This document shows, piece after piece, positions 23,101-34,300 of a stretch of DNA of 64,000 nt. Position 1 is the stretch's first letter. Every line of letters starts with the position of its first letter. The DNA is from Rhinopithecus roxellana (lineage: Eukaryota > Chordata > Mammalia > Primates > Cercopithecidae). The stretch covers positions 82,051,444 to 82,115,443 of the forward strand of contig NC_044558.1 in the NCBI RefSeq assembly GCF_007565055.1, in the 5' to 3' direction. The position numbers and the translations under genes were made by a program. Below the pieces are notes generated by a model. It was not told where the DNA came from, searched no databases, and saw only the letters and a program-made list of their open reading frames with translations.

Positions 23101-26100
23101 ACGTCCCCCCAGCCGGAGTCGGGCATCAAGCGACTGTAAGTGATGCGCTGCCGGCTTCTGCGCTCGGCTGACCTGGCGGTTCACGTGTCCTTTGACTTTT
23201 CCTCCTTGGCACCTGCTCCCAGGGCCAGGCTTGTCACTAACCACATCCTGCTGAGACGTCTGGCCTGGCCTCTGACTTTTTGAGTTCATCTCCCTTCCCG
23301 AATGCTGAGTTCCTCCGGGGGGTCTCTGGGCAGAGAAGTTTGGGGAGTGCGGGAGGTGAGAGGAGAGAGGCTTGGGCCAGTGGCTGATACTCAGGAGCTT
23401 GCTTGAGTGTGTTTCGGGGGGTGGGGTGCATCTCTAGGCCTTTGAGGACAGGAAATAAGGGTAGGGAGGTAGAGGGTGGTTTGTGCATTTTAAGCTTGAG
23501 ACCTCAGCTCTTGAGATGTCGAGTGGCCCTGGGTCCACCCCATCTATGCAGTTCTCTGATGACTCATCTGTGTAGCCCTCTGTCCATTAAGCATGGGTTA
23601 CTGCATTATGCATGCAGAGTCAGGCCTTCAGGAGAACCCCCAAAAGAGAGTGACCTAGTCCCTGCCCTCAACTAGACTTTAAGCTACTTCAGTGGTTCTT
23701 GGTTCTTGGCATCAACAGATTCCTTTGAGTTTCTGATAAAACCTCCTGAAATTCAAGCCTGTAATCCCAGCACTTTGGGAGGCCGAGACGGGTGGATCAC
23801 GAGGTCAGGAGATCGAGACCATCCTGGCTAACACGGTGAAACCCCGTCTCTACTAAAAAAATACAAAAAACTAGCCGGGCGAGGTGGCGGGCGCCTATGG
23901 TCCCACCTACTCGGGAGGCTGAGGCAGGAGAATGGTGTAAACCCGGGAGGCGGAGCTTGTAGTGAGCTGAGATCCAGCCACTGCACTCCAGCCTGGGCAG
24001 CAGAGCGAGACTCTGTCTCAAAAAAAAAAAAAAAAAAAAAAAAAACCTCCTGAAATTTCCCCCAGAGAAATCTGTAAAATTTGTGTCAATTTCAGGAGGT
24101 TCATGGACCCCCAAGGCTCTTCAGATACAGGGTTAACACCTCTGGTCTCGTTAGACAGTATCTACTAAGAAGCTAACACGCGCTGGGTCCTGTTCCCACA
24201 GAATATCTCCCTGAGCCCTCAGCATGGTGTTGTGAGGTGGAGGCATCATCATTTCCATTTTATAGTTAAGGAAATGGAGGCGCCAGCCTAGGGTCATTCA
24301 GCTCAGAAGAGGCAGAGCCAGGGCTCAAACCCAGGTAGCCTGGCCCCAGAGCCCACGCTGTGAGCTCTTTGCAAGACAGCCTTGTGCCTGCGGTGTTGGA
24401 GCTGCATTCTCTCCCCTGAGAGGGTCTTCTAGGCTCTGGGCCTGCCTTCCAGTCTATCCAAGGCTTAGTACAGAAGAGGCTTCAGTTCTTTCCTCCAAAA
24501 CCCAGAAGAAACTTTGTGAAAACAGGGCGTGTGGGTTGGAAAGCCAGATGGATTGTGTAGGGAGAAGAAGCGGAGTGTTACCCATATGCCCCAACCTTTA
24601 AAATCCAGTTATGTTTGGAAATTTTTGGTTAGTTCTTGCCCTGTGAGTTGACAATGCAGAACCGTGCGGGTTTGTCACTGCTGGGCCCTCTCCTCTTAGA
24701 AATTGGTGCCCTTGGGGCTGGGTGCAGTGGCTCACACCTATAATCTCAGCACTTTGGGAGGCAGAGGTGGGAGGATCACTTGAGTTCAGGAGTTCAAGAC
24801 CAACCTGGGCAACACGGTGAAACCACCTCTCTACATGCACTTGTGGTCCCAGCTACTCAGGAGACTGAAGTGGGAGGATTGCTTGATCCCAGGAGGTCGA
24901 GGCTTCAGTGAGCCAAGATTGTACTACTGCACTCCAACTAGGGTGACAGAGTGAAACCCTGTCACACACACACACAAAAAAAAGGGTAAGAAAAGAGAGA
25001 GTGATAAAAAAGAAAGAAAATGATGCCTTGCCCTTGGCTGGGCATGGCAGCTCACATCTGTAATCCCAGCACTCTGAGAGGCCAAGGCAAGAGGATCACT
25101 TGAGGCCAGGAGTTTGAGACCAACCTGGGCCACATAGTGAGACCCTGTCTCTACAAAAAAATTTTAAATTGGCCCGATATTCCTAGAGAGTACAGGCTGG
25201 TACATGACTCCCCTCCAGCTTCATTCAGGCTGCTTAGGAGTTTGGCCCCAGGTCCCTGATACATTGGGGAGGGAGTGTGGCCCCAGTTCTGGTTAGAGAT
25301 GAACATTTCCTAGGGAAGAAGCATGGTGCCAGAAAAGCTTCCTCTAGATCCCAACACCATTTAGATCATGGATTCAGTAGTAACCTTCCATTTGCAATTG
25401 AAACTCAACTCAAAGTGACCTAAGAAAATGAATTTGGAGGCCAGGCGCCGTGGCTTACGCCTGTAATCCCAGCATTTTGGGAGGCCTAGGTGGGTGGATC
25501 ATGAAGTCAGGAGTTCAAGACCATCCTGACCAACATGGTGAAACCCCATTTCTACTAAAACTACAAAAATTAGCTGGGTGTGGTTGGGCATGGCGGTCAC
25601 ATGCCTGTAGTCCCAGCTACTCAGGAGGCTGAGGCAGGAAAATTGCTTGAACCCGGGAGAGGGAGGTTGCAGTGAGCTGAGTTTGTGCCATTGCACTCCA
25701 GCTTGAGCGACAGAGTGAGACTCCGTCTCAAAAACAGAAAACAAAACAAATTTGGGGCCAGGTTCGGTGGCTCACGCCTGTAATCCCAGCAATTTGGGAG
25801 GCCGAGGCGAGTGGATCAACTGAGGTCGGGAGTTCGAGACCAGCCTGACCAATATGGAGAAACCCCATCTCCACTAAAAATAAAAAAATTAGCCAGGCAC
25901 GGTGGCATGCGCCTGTAATCCCAGCTACTTGGGAGGCTGAGGCAGGAGAATCACTTGAACCTGGGAGACAGAGGTTGCTGTGAGCCAGGATCGTACCACT
26001 GCACTCCAGCTTGGGCAACAAGAGTGAAACTCCGTCTCAAAAAAAAAAAAGAAAAAAGAAAAAAAGAAGAAAACAAATTTGGCTAAGGAACTAAAAGTTC

Positions 26101-29100
26101 CAACTTGCCACAGCGTGGGGCTCAGCTGGATCCAGGCCTTGTTTCCTCCACCCCTGACTTGGTTTTCGTCTGTGGGCACCATTCTTGGGTGTCCTTTCCA
26201 GCCTGAGAATGGCAGCATGGCAGCCCTTGGCTCAAGTTTCATTTTTCTTTTCTTTTTTTTTTTTTGAGACGGAGTCTCACTCCATTGCTGAGGCTGGAGT
26301 GCAGTGGCACAATCTCAGCTCACTGCAGCCTCTGCCTCCCAGGTTCAAGCAGTTCTCTTCTGCCTCAGCCTCCCAAGTAGCTGGGATTGCAGGCATCTGC
26401 CTCTACGTCCGGCTAATTTTTGTAATTTTAGTAGAGACGGGGTTTCTGCATGTTGGCCAGGCTGGTCTCTCGAACTCCTGACCTCAGGTGATCCACCCGC
26501 CTCAGCCTCCCCGAGTGCTGGGATTACAGGAACGAGCCACCGCACCCAGCCAGGTTTCATTTTCTTCCGTCTGAAACTCCAGTGCAGATTCTCTGTTCCC
26601 AAGATTTCCATCAGTCACAGAAATGAGTCCCATTGGCTCCAGCTGGGTCACATGACTGTCCCTAACCCAATCACAGGACAGCATGTTGATTGTCCAGGTC
26701 TGTGACTCCTTCTCACCCCTGAGGCTCAGAGCACTTTTCTAGTTCATGTGGCCTGAAAGTAGGGGAAGGGACAGGTCCCCAAGCAAGATCAGAGTGCTAG
26801 ACAGACACTCCTTGGGAGGAGGTAGCCTCACCTTGGGAGGAGGAAGCCCCTTCAGTCTTGATTCTGTGCAGTACTTAGTGCCAGGAAAAGTTTCTCATCC
26901 AGTGCTTGTTAGGAAATGGGACTGGCTTTGCTTAAACTCCGACTCACTCGCCAGCCCCACTCCTATGTGAGAAAGAGCAGAATCTATCTTGTAGGCTTTG
27001 ATAGCTACAACTTTGAGTTTCAGGCCTGGAGAAACTGCAAGAAGCTTCATGAGCCCAGATAGTCTCTGCATGGGCTGAGGGAGGGGGAGACCAAGGGACT
27101 TCTGTTCTGCATCCTTCAGCCATTTGTTCCCAGGTCATTAAGAATTAGCCTTTCAGGTTAGGCCCAGTGGCTCACATCTGTAATCCCAGCACTGTGGGAG
27201 GCTGAGGCAGGTGGATCACAAGGTCAGGAGTTTGAGACCAGTGTGACCAACATGGTGAAACCCCCGTCTCTACTAAAAGTACAAAAAAATTAGCCAGGTG
27301 TGGTGGCGGATGCCTGTAATCTCAGCTACTCAGGAGACTGAGGCAGGAAAATTGCTTGAACTCCAGAGGAGGAGGTTGCAGTGCGCCGAGATCACACCAC
27401 TGCATTCAAGCCTGGACAACAGAGCGAGACCCCATCTCAAAAAAAAAAAAAAAAAGACTCAGCCTTTCTAGCACCTTCACTTTCACTTCCAATGTGCAGG
27501 ATTCAGAGCCTCCAGCACCCACAGTCAGATGTAATTCTAAAAATTCCTTCCAGAGCCAAGTTTTTCTAACTGTAATTTTCTACTCTGGGCCTCTTTCTCT
27601 AAACAGACAATTAAGTTGGCTTTGCACATTTTGTATTGGGTGAAATCCAGAGGAAAGTCATCAGAATTAGCCAGCGAATCTTTCCACTAGTTCTTCTGCC
27701 CACAACTGAATAGGCTGTGGTGTCTGTCCTTCTTTTCCAGATTGTTCCAGAAAGGACCCTGGGGCCCTGTTTTCAGAACTCTTCCCCACTTAGGTTGGCT
27801 TCTGGTTGCTCAGGAAAATGTGGGGCTCTGAGCCTGGCATGGACAGCAGCTGGAATCAGGGAGCCCAAGAGAAAGACAAGAGAGTGAGACCAGAACCTCC
27901 CAGCCACAGGGTGCGGGTGACCAGTCCCGTGGCAGCCCCACTTGCTGGGGGATAACTGGGAGAGCAATCTGGCACAAAGGGCTTTTGACCAGTGCAGGCC
28001 GGACACTGGTCGCCTTTGTCCACCTCTACTGCTGGCTGGAAGCTATACCAGTAGTGGTCTGTGAGCCCAGAGGCTGGGAGGAGCCTGGGCAGGGACAGAC
28101 TTCCCTGGGCTGGGGCGGGAAATGACAGTTTCCGAGGCGGTTCTGAGCATCCTCCCATCCTTCAGTCCTCCTGCACCCACCTGGTCTGCCGGGTCTCTTC
28201 CTGCCCTTCGTCCAGGGAGTATCAGCCATGCGGTCGCTCAGGGCGGCTCTTCAGCTCTGCTTCACATTGTTAACTTATTTATCCCACCCCTCCTCCTGCA
28301 GCAATTCATAGCAGCCAAGGAGGGTTCAGGGGCCTCGGCAGCTTAGAGCACTCGAACTAAGGTATCTTCCATCCTGTTGGGGACCCAGAGCTGGGATAAT
28401 TATCCCCATTTCTCAGATGAGGGAACTGAGGCCCAGAGAAGCCCACTGACCTCATTTAGATCAAACTGTTGGGAAGGCTGTCTTCAGATTTGAACGCATG
28501 CCTTTTCTGCTCCCACACCACCCCCCACCGTTTTCCCGCTTCTCCTCCCCGAGTCCCTGGTGGTGGCCCCTTGTCTGCACAGTGCACCATGAGTCACAGG
28601 CGTCAGACTTCACATTTCTAGACTGAACCGGATGAGGGAACCAGAAACTCCTGCTGCCAGTCAAAACAGTGTGCCCCGAAGATGTTCCAAGAATAGTTTG
28701 TGATTGAGCAGCTGCTGGCCAGAGAGGCCAGGCTGGCACTGCCCAGGAAGGTCACGAGGGAGTGCTGGAGTGACTTCAGCCTCGTCCCCAGTGAACGCCA
28801 GGCACCAGTGCCCCCCTTTGTGTGGTCCCTGCCTCTCAGTCATGGTCCCATCAACGCACACAGCTGCCTTTTGCAGGGCAGGGGCCAGGGGCTGATTGGG
28901 AGATAAGAAGACAGGTGGAGGTAGAGGGGGCCGGAGAAGCAAGGGATGGGAACTGGCCTCGAGGACCGGAAAGGTTGGCTTTGGAGTGGGTGGCCGCCCA
29001 GGTGTCCAAGGGTAGCCATGACAGTGCATTCTATCCCTGTCCTCCCACCCACCACCCCCTCGTTCCAGCCCAGGAATAGCTTCTTCACAGCCGCCCATTA

Positions 29101-32100
29101 CACTGCCTGAAATGCCACTGTTCATTTGGTTTGAGTCTTCCAGAAATATTTGGCGGGGAGTGGGGAGTTAAAACCAGCTACAGGGTATTCAAGACAAACT
29201 TCGGGCCAAAACAAGTCAATGTGTTTATGGAAATTGCTGTACCTCTAGAGGAGGCAGCCCCTGGAATAGTAAGGGAAGGGGCTGCCCACTCAGTGAGCCC
29301 AGCAAGACACAGACAGGGCCGGGCGCGGTGGCTCATGCCTGTAATCCCAACACTTTGGGAGGCCGAGGTGGGGGGATGACTTGATGCCAGGAGTTCAAGA
29401 CCAGCCTGGCCAACACAGGGAAACCCCATCTCTACTAAAAATACAAAAATTAGCCCAGCAGGGTGGCGCACACCTGTAGTCCCAGCCACTCGGGAGGCTG
29501 AGGCAGGAGAATCACTTGAACCCAGGAGGTGGAGGTTGCAGTGAGCAGAGATTGTGCCACTGCACTCCAGCCTGGGTGACAAAGCGAGACTCTGTCTCAA
29601 AAAAAAAAAAAAAAGACAAGACAAGACAAGACAAGACACCAATTCCCAGCTACTCTGTGAAGCACATCAGAGGTGATCCAAACACCTGGAGCATCTCCAA
29701 ACCTCATTTGAGATAATTATTTTATCTTTATCCAACCAATTTTTTTTTTTTTTTTGAGACGGAGTCTCGCTGTGTCGCCCAGGCTGGAGTGCAGTGGCTG
29801 GATCTCAGTTCACAGCAAGCTTCGCCTCCTGGGTTTACGCCATTCTCCTGCCTCAGCCTCCCGAGTAGCTGGGACTACAGGCGCCCGCCACCTCTCCCGG
29901 CTAGTTTTTTGTGTTTTTTAGTAGAGACGGGGTTTCACCATGTTAGCCAAGATAGTCTTGATCTCCTGACCTCGTGATCCGCCCGTCTCGGCCTCCCAAA
30001 GTGCTGGGATTACAGGCTTGAGCCACCTCGCCCGGCTGGTTTTTTTCTATTTTTTAGTAGAGACGGGGTTTCACCGTGTTAGCCGGGATGGTCTTGATCT
30101 CCTGACCTCGTGATCCGCCCGTCTCGGCCTCCCAAAGTGCTGGGATTACAGGCTTGAGCCACCACGCCCGGCCCCAACCAACTTTTTTTAAAAAAGTATA
30201 GCTTTTCAAAATAAGCTCTAGTGGCATGGTTGGCGTTTCATCTTCATTTCCTCTGCCCAGCTGAGGAACAGATGAGCATTTATTTACTGTGGGCTTGGAC
30301 CAGAATATCTGATGATTCTGCAGGCTCTGCCTGAGCCCTTGTCCTGCCTGGCCCCTCTCTGCCTCACGGTCTCTCCTAGTTCTCTCCTGGCGCTTAGGGT
30401 CATGGTGCCTGCAGCTCATCGCAGTTCAGGAGGACACTGAAAGGCCCCCTTGCCAGGGCATCACCACCACCTCCCAAGGCGTGTTTTGCCTTCTTCGTTC
30501 CCCACACACAGCCCTGCATTTTAGCCCCGGGGAGCCACTCTGTCGTCCCTTGCTGGCTGTCATATACTGCATCAGTTTCTAGAGCTGCTGTAACAAAGTA
30601 CTGCAGACTCAGGGGCTTCAACGACAGTCAGGTATTGCCTCCCACTTCCGGAGGCCAGAAGGCCGTGATGAAGGCATCAGCAGGGCCAGCTCCTTCTGCG
30701 GACTGTAAGGGAGAATCTGCCCCACACCTCTCTCCATTTCTGGTGGCTGCTGGCGGTCATTGGCAGTCCTCGGCCTGCAGAAGCCTTACCTCAATATCCA
30801 CTTCCACCTTCCTCACGTGCTATCTCTGTCCAGATATCCCCCTTTTATAAGAATACCAGTCATACTGGATTAGAACCCACCCTACTCCAGGATAACCTCA
30901 TCTTAACTAGTTACATTTGTAACGACCCTATTTCTTTCTTTCTTTCTTTCTTTTTTTTTTTTTTTTTTGAGACAGAGTCTTGCTCTGTGTCGCCCGAGCT
31001 GGAGTGCAGTGGCCGGATCTCAGCTCACTGCAAGCTCCGCCTCCCGGGTTTATGCCATTCTCCTGCCTCAGCCTCCGGAGTAGCTGGGACTACAGGCGCC
31101 CGCCACCTCGCCGGGCTAGTTTTTTGTATTTTTTAGTAGAGATGGGGTTTCACCATGTTAGCCACGATGGTCTCGATCTCCTGACCTCGTGATCCGCCCG
31201 TCTCGGCCTCCCAAAGTGCTGGGATTACAGGCTTGAGCCACGGCGCCTGGCCTTTTTGTTTTGTTTTTTTTTTTTTTTTAGATGGAGTTCTGCTCTTGTT
31301 GCCCAGGCTGGAGTGCAATGGTGTGATCTCAGCTCACCACAACTTCCACCTCCCAGGTTCAATTCTTCTGCCTTAGCCTCCTGAGTAGCTGGGATTACAG
31401 GCGTGCGCCACCACACCCGGCTAATTTTGTATTTTTAGTAGAGACGAGGTTTCTCCATGTTGATCTGGTTGGTCTTGCACTCCCAACCTCAGGTGATCCG
31501 CCCTCCTCAGCCTCCCAAAGTGCTGGGATTACAGGCGTGGGCCACCACGCCCAGCCTCGAAAAATTTTTTTTAGAAATAGCCAGGTACGGTGGCTCACAC
31601 CTGTAATCCCAGACTTTGGGAGGCTGAGACTGGCAGATCACCTGAGGTCAGGAGTTCAAGACCAGCTTGGCCAACATGGTAACACCCTGTCTCTACCAAA
31701 AATACAAAAATTAGCTGGGCGTGGTGGCAAACACCTGTAATCCCTAGCCACTTGGGAGGCTAAGGCAGGAGAATTGCTTGAACCCAGGAGGAGGAGGTTG
31801 CAGTGAGCTGAGATTGCGCCACCACACTCCAGCCTGGATGAGACAGTGAGAGTCCATCTCATAAAAAAAAAAGAAAGAAAGAAAATTTAAGTGAATTTAG
31901 AGACAGAGGACACAATTCAACCCCCATCTTAGACCCTAATCAAACCCTTCCACTGGTGTCTGTGAAGTGTTTCTTTTTCATGCCTCCGCTGTTTTTATCT
32001 TCTCTGTGTCTATCTGTACTTCTCTAACCAGGATCTTTACAGCCATAATGCCTATGGTAGCAGCTGGACTGATAATAGATGACCCCACACTGCAGCCTGT

Positions 32101-34264
32101 CCGACGACTTGTTTCCCTTGTAGGCACTGTGTGTGTTTTGGGTTTTGTTTGAGCTATGCCCTTGGAATGTCTGCTTCGGCTACTGCTGGGGCTGACCTGT
32201 CCCCCCTGGCCACTTAAGCTGCATGGCCATCACCTGTGTGCTCCATTTGAAGTGGATGTTGAGTGTGATTTCAGCTGTGCCATGGCTGTGCTCAGTCTAC
32301 TCGAGCGAAGCCTCAGAATTCTCGGCTCTGTTACCGATCATTCTTTTTGTCTCTTCTGTTTCTGTTCTAAAACCACCTTGCCCATGATCCAGTAAAGAAG
32401 GTCCTTTAAGTGACGGGTCAGTAATCAACGCCCACTGCGGTCCCCGAGTGACACTAACCCTGTGTTTTTGATGTTCACCCTGTAGCTTTCTAAACTGCTT
32501 TGTTTTCCAAGCCATCTTCAAGTCAGCCATTTGATCTTGTTTTAAAAAGAAAGGCAGAGGAGGGGACCAGTGTTTTGATTCTGTCTGTCGGAAGTGCTAA
32601 GTGGCCTTCCTGCTTACCTGAGTCAGGGAGAGGTGAAGCATAATCGTGATGTGTTGCTGCTGTATTTTTGGCCAGCTAATTGCCTGGATTACCCTATGGA
32701 AAGAGCTCACAAATAACCCGGTGTGAGAATCATGCCTTCATTCACCAGCACACTTACCTGTCATAGAGAAAAGGCATCTTAGTTGCTAGGGAGAGTTTCA
32801 TCAGATAAACTTGGCTTGCTGTAGCTTTGCAATGAAAGATCAGTTTATTTCTGGTAGAAAGTGATTGTAGGATCCAGTAACCATAGAAGAGTGAAATCAT
32901 TTTCACCCAGATGTGATTAAAACTAAACTCTACAGGCTGCAACATTAGCAACCAGCAAACAGAGGCAATCAAAAATAGTTTATCTGAAGCTTTGATTTCA
33001 CAGTGGCTTTGTTCCTATTCTTGCCTCCCAGGAAACATAACATAGCTATTATATGATATCTCTTACCAAGTTCAGAGCCATCATTCACATAGTGGCGAAC
33101 GCCTGTAATCCCAGGCGTTGGTGACGGCTGGGCTCAACAGCTCATGCCTGTAATCACAGCACCCACTTTGGGAGGCCGAGGCAGGTGGATCATTTGCGGT
33201 CAGGAGTTTGACACCAGCCTGACCAACACGGTGAAACTCATCTCTACTAAAAATACAAAAAAATTAGCTGGGGCGGTGGTGTGCACCTGTAATCCCAGCT
33301 GCTTGGGAGGCTGTGGCAGGAGAATCGCTTGAACTCGGGAGGCAATGGTTACGGTGAACTGAGATCAAGCCACTGCATTGCAGCCTGGACGACAAAGCGA
33401 GACTCCATCTCAAAAAAAAAAAAAAAAAAAAAAAGTAGAACTTGATGACAACAGAATGAATCTTAGTAGATCCTGGTAGTATCAAAGGACAGTTTCAGGA
33501 AGAGCTTTTGGGAATTCCTCAAGGTAGGCCAATTTCAGGTTCACTGACCAGGGAGGGTCCTAGTTCGTTTACATGACCTCAAAGCAGACCTTGTTTTAAA
33601 TGGATACTTTGGCCGGGCGCAGTGGCTCACGCCTGTAATTCCAGCACTTTGGGAGGCCGAGGCAGGTGGATCACCTGAGGTCAGGAGTTTGAGACCACCC
33701 TGGCCAGCATGGCGAAACCCCATCTCTACTAAAAATACAAAAACTTAGCCAGGTGTGGTGGCGGGTGCTTGTAATCCCAGCTACTCAGGAGGCTGAGGCA
33801 GGAGAATCGCTTGAACCGGGGTGGCGGAGGTTGCAGTGAGCCGTGATCGTACCATTGCACTCCAGCCTGGGCAAAGAGAGCGAAACCCCATCTCAAAAAT
33901 AATAAAATAAAATAAATGGACTACCTTGCAAGGTTTTTGCGTGTGACTTTTTTTTCTTTTTTCTTTCTTTCTTTTTTCTACAGTAACAAACTCAAGTATG
34001 CTTGTGACTTCTGCCTTCAACTTTCAGGCATCCGAAAGTTCCTGATGGCTCGCTCTGATCAATATGCAACAGTCACAGCTCTTTTAAAAAGACCTATTGG
34101 TCTACCTCAGTTAAAGTCTGAGGCCAGACTAACTGTGGCTCTGTAGCTGGTTACAGTGATACAGTCTAAAGGCTTTTACCATTAAATCCATTTTTGAAAG
34201 TGCAAATTGATGTTTCCCAAATTTTGTATCAGAGAACCATGCATACCACGTTTTACATATATAT

Positions 34265-34300
<36 letters not shown>

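Larger units (their letters stand above)
30575..31930 (+). mobile_element. Old interspersed repeat, interrupted by Alus
   Basis: AGAGCTGCTGTAACAAAGTAC...ACTTCCGGAGGCCAGAAGG...TTTATAAGAATACCAGTCAT... then, after three Alus, GAGGACACAATTCAACCCCC. This is a familiar mammalian repeat wording, family name not certain. Confidence 0.5.

Noticed and set aside
28661..29125. 154-codon minus-strand frame
   Set aside because: GC-rich chance frame without recognisable protein or promoter.
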